Shown here in pieces: positions 8,894-17,469 of a DNA stretch of 64,000 nucleotides. The notes below the pieces were generated by a model. It saw only the letters and a list, made by a program, of their open reading frames with translations, was not told where the DNA came from and made no database searches. Origin of the DNA: Halomonas saccharevitans (GTDB lineage Bacteria > Pseudomonadota > Gammaproteobacteria > Pseudomonadales > Halomonadaceae); assembly GCF_900116405.1 (NCBI RefSeq), contig NZ_FPAQ01000008.1:35353-99352 (forward strand). Reading direction: 5' to 3'. Made by a program: the position numbers and the translations under genes. How positions within the stretch are numbered: position 1 is the stretch's first letter; every line of letters starts with the position of its first letter.

Positions 8894-10291
8894 TTAGCGA
8901 CTCAGGTTGATCGAGGCCTGCAGGACCTCGTCCTGGGTCTTGATGGTCTGGGAGTTGGCCTGATAGGCGCGCTGGGTGACGATCATGTCCACCAGCTGCT
9001 TGGCCAGATCCACGTTGGAGGTCTCGATGGCGCCGGACTGGATGCTGCCCAACACGCCGGTGCCGGCTTCGCCCAGCAGCTCCTGACCGGAGGCTGCGGT
9101 AGAGGCCCAGGCGTTATCGCCGACCGACTGGAGACCCTCCGGGTTGCGGAAGTTGGCCAGGGCGATCTGGCCCGCGGGGCGCGACTGCTCGTTGGTATAA
9201 TTGCGCATCACGGTACCGTCGTCCTCGATGGTGATGCCGACCAGGGCGCCGGAGGTATAGCCGTCCTGGGTCAGGTCGCTGGCCCGGGAGTTGTTGCCGA
9301 ACTGAGTGGAACCGGCCAGGTTCATGTCGAAGGTCAGATCCTGCGGCCCTCCGCCCAGGAAGTCGCCGGTGGGGAAGTTGAAGGTCTGGTTGCCGCCAGC
9401 GGTCAGCTGGCCGTTGCCGTCGAAGGTCAGCTGCGACTGCTGGGGCATCGAAGCACCGTTCGTTAGCAGCTTGCCATCCATGGCGATACGCGACGTCCAG
9501 GTATTGGGCGTATCGTTCATCACCGCCGAGAGGTTGGCTGAATCCGGTTGTGTACCCAAGACGGCTCCGCCCAGATCTTCATAGTCGGTGCCATTAAAGT
9601 AAACGTTGCTGCCACTGCTGGCATCGTAATAGACGTCTCGTCCACCATCTTGCTGTTGCGCCCCCTTCTCATAATAGACGGTGACGTTGCGGGGGTTGCC
9701 CAGGGAGTCGTAGACGGTGAAGTTGTTGGAATAGTGGTAGTTGACGGTGGTCTCATCGTTGGGCGCCGCACCGCCGGTGTCGAGGGTGCTCTGCCTGCGA
9801 TCCTCGCCGACGATCTCCCGGGCATCCAGGTTGAGGGTGGTGGACACATCGGTGGTAGCGCTGGCGGGCATCTCCTCGGACGGCACCTGCAGCACCTGGG
9901 GCTGGCCGCCGATCTCGACGTTGCCCGCCGCGTTGATGCCGTAGCCCATGATCCGGGCGCCCTGGGCGTTCTGCAGATAGCCGTCCGGGGTCATGGAGAG
10001 CTGGCCGTTGCGCGAGTAGACCACCTCGCCGTTCTGCTGAAAACGATAGAAGCCCTGGCCGCTGACCGCCAGGTCGAGCTCGCGCCCGGTCGCCTCGATG
10101 TTGCCGGCGCCGAAGTCCTGCAGGACCGCCGACACCTTGGTGCCGAGACCCGTGGAACCGGCGAAGACGTCGGCGAACTGGGCCCCGGCGCTCTTGTAGC
10201 CGACCGTCTGGGAGTTGGCGATGTTGTTGCCCAGCACGTCGAGGCTGGAGGAGGCGGCGTTCAGGCCGCTGAGTGCTTGTGAGAAACCCAT
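8894..10291 (-). CDS. flgE: Flagellar hook protein FlgE
   Basis: FlgE polymerises into the hook, the universal joint outside the cell. The 465-residue product begins MGFSQALSGLNAASSSL, carries the axial motif VLGNNIANSQTVGYK (about 19-33) and ends with the YQANSQTIKTQDEVLQ helix. The centre (about 130-390) is the variable surface domain. It lies 63 bases after flgD; no separate promoter was recognised in the gap. Confidence 0.95.
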   Translation of the reverse strand: MGFSQALSGLNAASSSLDVLGNNIANSQTVGYKSAGAQFADVFAGSTGLGTKVSAVLQDFGAGNIEATGRELDLAVSGQGFYRFQQNGEVVYSRNGQLSMTPDGYLQNAQGARIMGYGINAAGNVEIGGQPQVLQVPSEEMPASATTDVSTTLNLDAREIVGEDRRQSTLDTGGAAPNDETTVNYHYSNNFTVYDSLGNPRNVTVYYEKGAQQQDGGRDVYYDASSGSNVYFNGTDYEDLGGAVLGTQPDSANLSAVMNDTPNTWTSRIAMDGKLLTNGASMPQQSQLTFDGNGQLTAGGNQTFNFPTGDFLGGGPQDLTFDMNLAGSTQFGNNSRASDLTQDGYTSGALVGITIEDDGTVMRNYTNEQSRPAGQIALANFRNPEGLQSVGDNAWASTAASGQELLGEAGTGVLGSIQSGAIETSNVDLAKQLVDMIVTQRAYQANSQTIKTQDEVLQASINLSR

Positions 10292-10354
10292 GTCACTGTC
10301 CCTGTAATTAGCTGATTATCGAACGAAAACGGCACGTGATCGCGCGGCCCGTCA

Positions 10355-11068
10355 TCAAAGGATCTGCTTGATATCCGCGAGCCCGACCCGGCCGTAGATG
10401 GCGCCCAGGTCGAGTTGAACATCTCCGCCATTGGTGGGCGGCGTGACGCTGCCGACCACGGCGTAGTTGAGAGCATCGACCGAGACCGCCTCGCCGCCCC
10501 GGGTGGCCTCGACGCTGACGCTGTAGGCGCCGTCGGCGGCGGTCTGGCCGTCGCTGGTCTGGCCATCCCAGCTGAAGGACTCCACTCCGGCCTTCGCCGA
10601 CCCCAGGTCGTAGCTGTTCACGACCTCGCCGGACTGGTTGGTGATGGTGACGACGACGCTATCGGCGGGCTCGTCCAGCTCGATGCCGAACGGCGTGGTG
10701 GTCACCTTGGCCTCCTCTCCCTCGGCCGCCTCGCCCTGACTCAGCAGCACGCGATCGCCGGGCACCAGTACGCCCTTGCCGATCAGTCCGGTGGCCTGCA
10801 GGGTCTGGCCGGCGTCGATCTGGCCGGTGATCGCCGCCATCGACTCGTTGAGCTCCTCGATGCCGCTGACGGTGTTGATCTGCGCCAGCTGGGCGGTCAT
10901 GTCCTCGTTCTTCATCGGGCTGAGCGGATCCTGGTTCTGCAGCTGCGTCACCAGCATCGTCATGAAGTTGTTGCGCAGCTCGTCCGACTGCTTGGCACTC
11001 AGGCTCGCACCGCCTGCGGCTCCGCCGTTCATGGCGTTGATCACGCCGCTATCGATGGAAGTCGCCAT
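10355..11068 (-). CDS. flgD: Flagellar hook-capping protein FlgD
   Basis: FlgD is the scaffold that caps the growing hook and is discarded afterwards. The 237-residue protein has the conserved N-terminal block (FMTMLVTQLQNQDPLSPMKN, about 35-54) and the FlgD-typical Ig-like C-terminal half with FSWDGQTSDGQTAADGAYS. Length is normal. The gene lies 4 bases after flgC, so translation is probably coupled. Confidence 0.94.
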   Translation of the reverse strand: MATSIDSGVINAMNGGAAGGASLSAKQSDELRNNFMTMLVTQLQNQDPLSPMKNEDMTAQLAQINTVSGIEELNESMAAITGQIDAGQTLQATGLIGKGVLVPGDRVLLSQGEAAEGEEAKVTTTPFGIELDEPADSVVVTITNQSGEVVNSYDLGSAKAGVESFSWDGQTSDGQTAADGAYSVSVEATRGGEAVSVDALNYAVVGSVTPPTNGGDVQLDLGAIYGRVGLADIKQIL

Positions 11069-11072
11069 CTGT

Positions 11073-11480
11073 TTATCCCTCGCCCAGGGTGAGTGTCTTG
11101 AGCATCAGCTGCTTGTTGGTATTCATCACCTCGACGTTGGCCTGGTAGGAGCGCGAGGCGGAGATCAAGTTGACCATCTCACCCGCCGGATCGACGTTGG
11201 GCATGGTCACGTAGCCCGCGTCGTCGGCCAGGGGGTGCCCGGGGCGGTACTCCATGCGCATGGGCGAGGGGTCCTCGACTACCTCGCGCACGCCGACGCC
11301 GCCGATGCCGTCGCGCGACTGGGCGCGCGTCTCGAACATCACCTGCTTGGCCCGGTAGGCCTCGCCGTCAGGTCCGGCAACGCTGTCCGCGTTGGCCAGG
11401 TTGCTGGCGGTGACGTTCATGCGCTGTGACTGGGCACTCATGGCCGAGCCGGAGATATCGAAGATGGAGAACATCGACAT
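11073..11480 (-). CDS. flgC: Flagellar proximal rod protein FlgC
   Basis: FlgC is a proximal rod subunit of 135 residues, the usual size. It has the axial motif [15 protein letters not shown] near residues 22-36, the segment [17 protein letters not shown], and the C-terminal helix [20 protein letters not shown]. It is translated just after flgB in the standard flgBCD order. Confidence 0.95.
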   Translation of the reverse strand: MSMFSIFDISGSAMSAQSQRMNVTASNLANADSVAGPDGEAYRAKQVMFETRAQSRDGIGGVGVREVVEDPSPMRMEYRPGHPLADDAGYVTMPNVDPAGEMVNLISASRSYQANVEVMNTNKQLMLKTLTLGEG

Positions 11481-11495
11481 ACGGTCGCTCCTGGA

Positions 11496-11903
11496 TTATT
11501 CGGGCTGCATGGCCTTCTTGAGGCCCTGGATACGGCTGTTGAGCATCGTCAGCGCCGCCTGATAGCGCACCGAGTTGTCGGCGAACTGGGTGCGCTCGCG
11601 GTCCATGTCCACGGTGTTGCCATCCAGGCTCGGCTGGGCGGGTACCCGATAGAGCAGGTCGCGAGAGGCCGACATCGGCCCCTGGCTCTCGAGATGGCGC
11701 GAGGAGGTCCTCGATAGCGCCAGCCCGCCATCGCCGCCCTGCTGAACGGCCTTGTTGAGCTCGCTGGCGAAATCCATGTCCCGGGCCTTGTAGCCCGGCG
11801 TGTCCGCGTTGGCGATGTTGCTGGCCAGCACCTTCTGGCGCTCCTGGCGCAGCCCCAGGGCCTGCTGGTGGAAGTTCAAAGAGGCTTCGAGCCGATCGAT
11901 CAT
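11496..11903 (-). CDS. flgB: Flagellar proximal rod protein FlgB
   Basis: FlgB is the first rod subunit, placed at the export gate. The chosen ATG at 11903 gives 135 residues beginning MIDRLEASLNFHQQAL, the usual N-terminus of this family, and has GGAG about 7 bases upstream. An upstream in-frame ATG at 11951 would add 16 residues not seen in relatives. The motif SNIANADTPGYKARD and the C-terminal SVRYQAALTMLNSRI are typical. It is the first gene of flgBCDEFGHIJ; its promoter must lie in the 160 bases shared with divergent flgA, but no clear site was recognised there. Confidence 0.93.
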   Translation of the reverse strand: MIDRLEASLNFHQQALGLRQERQKVLASNIANADTPGYKARDMDFASELNKAVQQGGDGGLALSRTSSRHLESQGPMSASRDLLYRVPAQPSLDGNTVDMDRERTQFADNSVRYQAALTMLNSRIQGLKKAMQPE

Positions 11904-12063
11904 CTCGGCGCTCCCCGCAAAAGGTATGAGTCGACGGTGGAGAATAGCCAAGCCCCTGTCATGACAAAGGCTCGAACAGCCCGCATTCGGATAGCCAATT
12001 CACGATTTCCGCCGGAAGAGCGACCGCTAGAATCATGGCATCCGCTCACATCATGGCCTCGAC

Positions 12064-12765
12064 ATGCTCCGCCACCGCCCATCGCCTCGCCTTACGAGAC
12101 ATGCCGCCTGCCTGCTGGCGGCAATTCTGCTGCCGGCAGGACCAAGCCACGCCGACGAGGGCGCCATGCTGGCGAAGGTGCACGACTTTCTTCTCGAGCG
12201 CGCCTCGGGGTCGGGCGACGACGTCAGCGTCGAGGTACACCCGCCTCGAGCCGACCTGCCCACCTGCCCTCGGCCGGACATCTCTCTGACCCGTGCCGCC
12301 GACCGGCCGGCCGGTCGCGTCTCGGTAGGCGTACGCTGCGGCAACGACAGCCGGACTCGCTACCTGCAGGCTGAAATCCATATCACCGGGCACTATGTGG
12401 AACTGGCACGCGACGTACGAGCCGGCGATTCCATCCGTCCGGAAGACCTGACCGAGGTCACTGGCCGCCTGGATCGCCTGCCCCGCCAGGCCTTGCTCGA
12501 CCCCGATCGAGCGATCGGCCAGCAGGCCACCCGTCATCTGGCGGCCGGCACCACCCTGCAGCGTCACCACCTGCGCGCTCGCCCGCTGGTCAGGCGGGGA
12601 CAGCAGGTGGTGATCGAGGCGCGCGGATCAGGCTTTCGCGTGACGAGAAGCGCCGAGGCGCTGGAGCCGGGCGGCCGAGGGGACCGGATACGCGTACGCC
12701 TGGTCGATCGCGAGATCCTCGAGGCGAGAGTCGTGGGGGAGGGGCGCACCAGCGTGGACTTTTAA
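12064..12765 (+). CDS. flgA: Flagellar P-ring assembly chaperone FlgA
   Basis: FlgA is a periplasmic chaperone needed for FlgI to form the P ring. The 233-residue protein has a signal peptide (hydrophobic run AACLLAAILLPAG, cleavage near SHA-DEG). A SAF-type domain follows in the C-terminal half (VRAGDSIRPEDLTEVTGRLD and QALLDPDRAIGQQATR), ending VVGEGRTSVDF. It is divergent from flgB and precedes flgM, as in enteric bacteria. The sequence just before the ATG shows only a weak ribosome binding site. Confidence 0.92.
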   Translation: MLRHRPSPRLTRHAACLLAAILLPAGPSHADEGAMLAKVHDFLLERASGSGDDVSVEVHPPRADLPTCPRPDISLTRAADRPAGRVSVGVRCGNDSRTRYLQAEIHITGHYVELARDVRAGDSIRPEDLTEVTGRLDRLPRQALLDPDRAIGQQATRHLAAGTTLQRHHLRARPLVRRGQQVVIEARGSGFRVTRSAEALEPGGRGDRIRVRLVDREILEARVVGEGRTSVDF

Positions 12766-12820
12766 ACGGCTTGACCGCACACTCGTCGCCACACCAGCAC
12801 TGCAAAGCGATACGCCGCGC

Positions 12821-12847
12821 TAAAGTTAGCGGATCGACGGCCGATAC
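12821..12847 (+). promoter_or_regulatory. Sigma-28 (FliA) promoter of flgM
   Basis: TAAAGTTA (12821-12828), 11 bases, then GCCGATAC (12840-12847). It is nearly identical to the enteric class III consensus and lies 35 bases before the GTG chosen for flgM, inside the flgA-flgM gap. Confidence 0.88.
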
Positions 12848-12881
12848 CCTTCATCAACACATCGGTCACGAGGCCTTCACC

Positions 12882-13175
12882 GTGAAAATCGACAACCATC
12901 ACTCCCTGCCACGCGCTGGCCAAGCGGAGCCGCGTGACGGGAGCCGCAAGGCTCAAGGCGCCGACAGCGCCCTTCGCCAGGACGCCGGGCCGTCGGCCAC
13001 GACTCACCTGAGCCAGAGCGCCACAGACGCCGGCCAGGACATCGACACCGCGCGCGTAGAAGAGCTTCGCAAGGCCATTCGCGAGGGCAAACTGGACGTG
13101 CGAGCCGAGCGCATCGCCGACGGCCTGATCGCTAGCGTGCGAGACCTGCTGGGGGGAGAGGACGCCAGTCAATGA
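12882..13175 (+). CDS. flgM: Anti-sigma-28 factor FlgM
   Basis: FlgM binds and inhibits FliA until the hook is complete and FlgM is exported. The GTG at 12882 is preferred. It has GAGG 8 bases upstream, follows the sigma-28 promoter at the right distance, and gives 97 residues (VKIDNHHSLP onward), the usual length. An upstream frame from 12771 would run through the promoter. The C-terminal half (IDTARVEELRKAIREGKLDV, then AERIADGLIASVRDLL) is the sigma-binding domain. The stop overlaps the flgN start. Confidence 0.88.
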   Translation: MKIDNHHSLPRAGQAEPRDGSRKAQGADSALRQDAGPSATTHLSQSATDAGQDIDTARVEELRKAIREGKLDVRAERIADGLIASVRDLLGGEDASQ

Positions 13176-13621
13176 GCCTATATCGCCTGCTCGAGGAACA
13201 ACGCTCTCGACTCACGACCCTGATTCAGCTCCTCGAGCACGAACAGGAGCAGCTGTTGGACGGCACGATCGATGGCGCACGGCTCGAGAAGATCGCCCAA
13301 GATAAGTTTCGCCTGCTGCTCAGCCTCGAAGAGACCGAAGGAAACCGGGCGAGAGTGCAACGCAAGCTCGGCTACTCCGATGACGCCAGCGGCGCGCGCC
13401 AGGCGGCCGAAGAGGCTGGCTGCCTCAAGCAGTGGCAGGCCACTCTCGACATGGCGGCAGACACCGCCCGCCTGAACGAGCGCAATGGCCGCCTGATCGG
13501 CCTGCGCATGACGCATAACCAGCAGATGCTGAACTATATCCATCGCATCGCCGAAAAATCCGTCTATGCCCCTGATGGCCGCACCACCACCGGGCAGCGC
13601 CGGCTGAACACCTCAGCCTGA
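13172..13621 (+). CDS. flgN: Flagellar chaperone FlgN
   Basis: FlgN is the cytoplasmic export chaperone for FlgK and FlgL. The 149-residue product is helical and rich in Glu, Gln and Leu, beginning MSLYRLLEEQRSRLTTLIQLLEHEQEQLLDG, as in the FlgN family (about 140 residues). The ATG overlaps the flgM stop (ATGA), so both are expressed from the flgM sigma-28 promoter. The identification rests on family pattern and position. Confidence 0.9.
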   Translation: MSLYRLLEEQRSRLTTLIQLLEHEQEQLLDGTIDGARLEKIAQDKFRLLLSLEETEGNRARVQRKLGYSDDASGARQAAEEAGCLKQWQATLDMAADTARLNERNGRLIGLRMTHNQQMLNYIHRIAEKSVYAPDGRTTTGQRRLNTSA

Positions 13622-13691
13622 CGCCCCCCCTCCACGGCAGCCCCTACCTCTCAACGGCAGCCCGCTCAGCCGCCGTTTCTCCTTCACCACG

Positions 13692-15452
13692 TCAAGGCTC
13701 CAGACACTCCCGCGGGTCGAAGCCGCCCTCCAGCCGCTCGACCAGTGCCTCGGCCATCATCGGCGCGCCCAGCAGGTTTCCCTGCACCTGATCGATCCCC
13801 TTGCGGCGAGCCGCTGCCAGCTCTTCGTCCGTCTCTATGCCTACCATGATGCTGCCCAGCTGCAGCGCCTTCAGACACTGGGCCAGCGCGCTGATCGCCT
13901 GACGCGCGAACGGGCTGCTATCCATCAGGCCGTGCACCAGCTCACGGCCGATCTTCCCCTGAGAGATCGGCAACATCGCCAGGCGTATGAGATCCACGGG
14001 GGCACTGCCCAGGTTGTCGACCACCAGCCTTACGCCCATGCGGGAGAGGCGGCGCAGCAGCAAGCTGTGCGTGTCGGCCTGGCGGGAGAGCACCCTTCCA
14101 TCGATCTCCAGCACCAGCCAGTCAAGCTCGCTGCAGTGCTGACGCAAAAAGCGATCCAGGGGCCGCCCATCGAAGACGCTCTGCTCGAGCAGGCTGGCAT
14201 CGAGATTGACCGCTATCGTCAGGTCCGACAGCGGCGCACCGACTGCCTGCCAACGCTGACGCTGAAGGACGACCTGCTCGATGACCCAGCGGTCGAGCCT
14301 GACCATCTGCCCCATCTCGGCCACCATCGGCAGGAACTCATCGGGCGACACCATTCCCCGCCGGGGATCTCGCCACCGCACCAGGGCCTCGATACCGACG
14401 CAGCCGCCGGTGGCCAGATCGAATTGGGGCTGGTAAGCCACGGCGAAGTGGCGATCGGGACTGAGCAAGGCCTCCTGAAGGCGATGCCTCAGCGCCATGC
14501 GCTGCGAGAGCATTTTCTTCAGGCGCCGATCGAAGAAGACATGGCCGGCCGGACGAGCCTGATCCAATGCCTGGCCGGCACGATCCATCAGCTGCTCGGA
14601 GGAACTGCCATCGTCTGGGTAGAGGGCGATACCGACGGACAGCGTCAGCAGCAGCGGCGGGCGCCCGAGGGTGAAGGGGGCCTCCATGGCCTCGAGACAG
14701 CGCAGCGCGGCAGCCTGCAGACTCTCCGGAGAGACCGGATGCTCAATCAGCACCGCCCAGCGATCGCCGCCCAGGTAGGCGACGCTGTCCTCACCGCGCA
14801 GGGTCCCCGTCAGTCGACGGCTGATCTGGGCCAACAGGGTCTGCATGATCGGCTCGCCACAGGAGAGGCGCAGCTCATCGGCACGATCCAGCCGAACCAG
14901 CATCACGGCCAACTGCTGATCCTGACGATCTGCGCGTTCCATGGCATGACGCAAGCGGTCCTCGAAGACCCATTGACTGGCCAGGCCGGTATGCGGGTCC
15001 GAGAAGGGCGGCACCTTATCGGCCTGATCGCCCTGAAGGTCCACGAAGGCCAGCAGCTTGGCTACGCCCCCCGGGGCGCCCTCCGGGATCGTTTCGGCCA
15101 TCAGCACCATCCTCGACGCATCGAGCCGCTCGCTTGCCAACCAGACGCGCTGCCAGCGGTGGCCAGCGGCGGATACTGCAACTTCGTTCTGCACCGGTGA
15201 CCAGCAGACCATGCGCACGATGTCGGTCAGGCGCTTGCCGACGAGGTCACCCTCCTCCATGCCGAGCAACTCCAGCAGTCCCGCACTCACCCACAGCACC
15301 TCATCCTGGACATCGAGCATGGCCAGGGCCAAGGGTACGTGCTCACTGAGCAGTCGAGACAGCAGGGCCGGCTGCTGCATCAGCGCCACCACTCCTTGCT
15401 CTCCCGCTCTGGAAGGTGCCTGTGGCGGTGATCCAGCACCGTCGTGCGACAT
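13692..15452 (-). CDS. PAS-GGDEF-EAL protein with degenerate catalytic sites
   Basis: This soluble 586-residue protein has a PAS-like N-terminus (about 30-125), a GGDEF domain (about 165-310) and an EAL domain (about 325-580). The GGDEF signature reads GGDRW (228-232), which should abolish diguanylate cyclase activity, but the inhibitory I-site RxxD (RGED) just before it is kept. The EAL domain keeps EALVRW (355-360) but has DN for the catalytic DD, GKIG for KID and GIE for EGVE, so phosphodiesterase activity is unlikely. It is therefore a candidate c-di-GMP receptor or scaffold. It has its own sigma-28 promoter, back to back with that of the PilZ/HD-GYP gene, and ends facing flgN. Confidence 0.85.
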   Translation of the reverse strand: MSHDGAGSPPQAPSRAGEQGVVALMQQPALLSRLLSEHVPLALAMLDVQDEVLWVSAGLLELLGMEEGDLVGKRLTDIVRMVCWSPVQNEVAVSAAGHRWQRVWLASERLDASRMVLMAETIPEGAPGGVAKLLAFVDLQGDQADKVPPFSDPHTGLASQWVFEDRLRHAMERADRQDQQLAVMLVRLDRADELRLSCGEPIMQTLLAQISRRLTGTLRGEDSVAYLGGDRWAVLIEHPVSPESLQAAALRCLEAMEAPFTLGRPPLLLTLSVGIALYPDDGSSSEQLMDRAGQALDQARPAGHVFFDRRLKKMLSQRMALRHRLQEALLSPDRHFAVAYQPQFDLATGGCVGIEALVRWRDPRRGMVSPDEFLPMVAEMGQMVRLDRWVIEQVVLQRQRWQAVGAPLSDLTIAVNLDASLLEQSVFDGRPLDRFLRQHCSELDWLVLEIDGRVLSRQADTHSLLLRRLSRMGVRLVVDNLGSAPVDLIRLAMLPISQGKIGRELVHGLMDSSPFARQAISALAQCLKALQLGSIMVGIETDEELAAARRKGIDQVQGNLLGAPMMAEALVERLEGGFDPRECLEP

Positions 15453-15534
15453 GGGAAACTCCGAAAGGATAGTGAGCCTCGACGACTCGTAGACTATAGA
15501 AGGTAAGGACCACCGTCAGGGCCATTACCACCAA

Positions 15535-15561
15535 ATATCGACCGCGCGCCTCCAGACTTGA
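15535..15561 (-). promoter_or_regulatory. Sigma-28 promoter of the PAS-GGDEF-EAL gene
   Basis: On the minus strand TCAAGTCT (15561-15554), 11 bases, then GTCGATAT (15542-15535). Its -35 element is separated by 21 bases from the -35 of the opposite promoter at 15583-15609, forming a divergent pair. The gene's ATG is 83 bases downstream, with CGGAG as ribosome binding site. Confidence 0.72.
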
Positions 15562-15582
15562 GAGACCGAACGGCATCCGGGC

Positions 15583-15609
15583 TCAAGATGTGCGTCAGAC
15601 GGTCGATAG
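15583..15609 (+). promoter_or_regulatory. Sigma-28 promoter of the PilZ/HD-GYP gene
   Basis: TCAAGATG (15583-15590), 11 bases, then GTCGATAG (15602-15609), 35 bases before the ATG at 15645. The GTCGAT form of the -10 is shared with the divergent promoter. Confidence 0.72.
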
Positions 15610-15644
15610 AGGATTCAGGAAAAATCGGCAATCAAGAGGCAAGG

Positions 15645-17327
15645 ATGTCGCAGCAACAGGATGGCTATACCCGCGTAGAGAGCCCCAGCGAGATCGAGAC
15701 GCTGCTGGAGATGCTGACCGAGCCCGGTGGCGCATCGCTGCAGGTGACTACCTCGGGTAGCAAGCCACTCCCCGTTCTGGTCGTGGAACAGCGACCAGGC
15801 AACTTGCTGGCACTGGACATCAGCGCCATTCGAGAAATCGCCGGCGAATTGAAGCGCGGACAGGCATTCCGCCTGCTGGGCCAGACCCAGGGCAAGATGC
15901 TGAGAAGCCCGTCTCTGATGATGACAGAGTGTCACGAGGCCGAGGGTCGCCTGATATGCACCTGCCCCTACCCCCATCATCTGGAGGTTCTGCAGCGCCG
16001 CGCGTCCTTTCGTGCCCGGCTGCGCCTTGGCATGGAGGTGGGCGCCATCCTGCGCGACGACAAGGACGGATCGGCCCAGGGAGATCTGAAAGACCTCTCG
16101 CTCGAGGGCTGCCAGCTGGAACTGGCACTATCCGCCGGCGCCCTGCTGGCAAATGCCGATCGCTCGCTTGAGGTGGAGCTTTGCTTTCCCAACGAGACTC
16201 GATTCGTGGTTCGCGCCTCACCGCGCCACCAGACAGTGGACACCGAACGTCAGATCATCCTGGCCGGATTTCGCTTCGACGCTATCAGCGGCGATCAGGA
16301 GCGCCAGCTCTGGTACTTCGTGCGCGAGATCGAGCGCGAGTCCGCCCGTTACGCCGAGGGCAGTGAGGCGTCGCGCCTCCCGTCACTGCTCTTCCAGACA
16401 CAGGCCGCCACGCCCCCCACCGTGGGTCGGCGCACCAGTCAAACTTACCCCACCCCCATGGCCAAGCGGCTGGCCCGCATCGCCGGCTATCTGGATGCCC
16501 AGCTGCTCGAACTACAGCAGGGCGGAGAAGTAGATCCGGTACAGCTGTCGCGGCACGCCGACCGCTTGTTGACACTCCATGACGAGGATCGCGAGGGACT
16601 GCTCTTCGCCACCCGCTGCCTGCAACACGAGCCGCGACTGGTGCGTCACTGTCTCGGCGCGAGCGTTCACCTGCTGGACCTGGCAGGCCTGCCTCCCATT
16701 CCTCGAGAACTGAGCAAGGCCATGGTGGCCAGCGCCATGGTGCACGATCTGGGCAAGGCCGAGTGGGACGCCGAACTCTGGCAGGCCCCCCATCCCGATG
16801 CGCGCCAACGCCAACAGATGCACGGCCACGTGGAGGAGCTGATGCGCCGCATGGAGCGCTGCCAGTGGCTCTCCGCCAACATCTTCGAATCGGTCGCGCG
16901 CAACGTCAACGAGCGCCTGGACGGCAGCGGCTACCCGCGCGGCCTGACTGCCGATGCCCTGCACGAGCTGGCGCGCGCCGCCGCCGTGGTGGACGCCGTC
17001 GATGCCATGCGGCGAGACCGCCCGGATCGCCCCGCCTGGCGATTCGACGCCATCTACCGCCACCTGCTGAACCACCCCGACCAGTTCGATCAGCGCTGGG
17101 TCAAGCGCTACATCCAACGCTTCGGCCTTACCCCGATCGGTTCGCTGGTTCGCTTCGACGGCGGTCAGCTGGCCTGGATCCAGGCCCTCGACGCACAGGG
17201 ACATCCCGACCAGGTTCAGCTGACCGATGCCATCGAACCACCCGGTTCGCCACTCGGCGAAACCCTTCGAGGCAGCGCTATTCAGAATCTGGGCGGCATT
17301 CAGGAAGAGCTGCCGATCTCGAGCTAA
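15645..17327 (+). CDS. YcgR-type PilZ protein fused to a degenerate HD-GYP domain
   Basis: The ATG at 15645 (AAGAGGCAAGG directly upstream, 35 bases after a sigma-28 promoter) gives 560 residues; the frame stays open to an earlier ATG at 15558. Residues 1-115 look like the YcgR N-terminal (PilZN) domain. Residues 116-235 are a PilZ domain with both c-di-GMP motifs intact: R119-ASF-R123 and D150-x-S152-xx-G155. Residues 330-500 form an HD-GYP domain with H367-D368 (VHDLGK) and the signature DGSGYP (426-431), but the two metal-binding histidines expected before it (HHE) are V421-N422-E423, so hydrolysis is doubtful. A YcgR-like protein would be expected to act on the motor; here it may combine binding with a structural HD-GYP. 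The stop codon is inside the next promoter. Confidence 0.85.
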   Translation: MSQQQDGYTRVESPSEIETLLEMLTEPGGASLQVTTSGSKPLPVLVVEQRPGNLLALDISAIREIAGELKRGQAFRLLGQTQGKMLRSPSLMMTECHEAEGRLICTCPYPHHLEVLQRRASFRARLRLGMEVGAILRDDKDGSAQGDLKDLSLEGCQLELALSAGALLANADRSLEVELCFPNETRFVVRASPRHQTVDTERQIILAGFRFDAISGDQERQLWYFVREIERESARYAEGSEASRLPSLLFQTQAATPPTVGRRTSQTYPTPMAKRLARIAGYLDAQLLELQQGGEVDPVQLSRHADRLLTLHDEDREGLLFATRCLQHEPRLVRHCLGASVHLLDLAGLPPIPRELSKAMVASAMVHDLGKAEWDAELWQAPHPDARQRQQMHGHVEELMRRMERCQWLSANIFESVARNVNERLDGSGYPRGLTADALHELARAAAVVDAVDAMRRDRPDRPAWRFDAIYRHLLNHPDQFDQRWVKRYIQRFGLTPIGSLVRFDGGQLAWIQALDAQGHPDQVQLTDAIEPPGSPLGETLRGSAIQNLGGIQEELPISS

Positions 17328-17351
17328 AGTCCTTGTCGGCACAGCCGATAT
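17325..17351 (+). promoter_or_regulatory. Sigma-28 promoter of fliST, overlapping a stop codon
   Basis: TAAAGTCC (17325-17332), 11 bases, then GCCGATAT (17344-17351). The first three bases of the -35 are the TAA stop of the upstream PilZ/HD-GYP gene. The fliS start is 171 bases downstream, leaving an unusually long leader. Confidence 0.82.
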
Positions 17352-17436
17352 ACCGAAATACCTCGTCTGACGGTGGCTGTTCATTGCCATGTTGGCGCCA
17401 GCTCTTGTCAGACTATCTGCATAGCAGGGGAGACAT

Positions 17437-17469
17437 ATGACGGTCGTTTCAGCATGGAACGAAGCCTGA
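17437..17469 (+). CDS. Possible 10-residue leader peptide before fliS
   Basis: A short frame, MTVVSAWNEA, has a good ribosome binding site (AGGGGAG about 5 bases before the ATG). It lies in the long leader between the sigma-28 promoter and fliS. It may be a translated leader peptide or chance. No attenuator hairpin was recognised after it. Confidence 0.3.
   Translation: MTVVSAWNEA

Noticed and set aside
12771..12881. Longer FlgM starting at 12771
   Set aside because: The extra residues would be encoded across the sigma-28 promoter and are not FlgM-like; the GTG at 12882 has proper signals.
15558..15644. Upstream start for the PilZ/HD-GYP protein at 15558
   Set aside because: This stretch contains the sigma-28 promoter and has no ribosome binding site, whereas the ATG at 15645 has a strong one.
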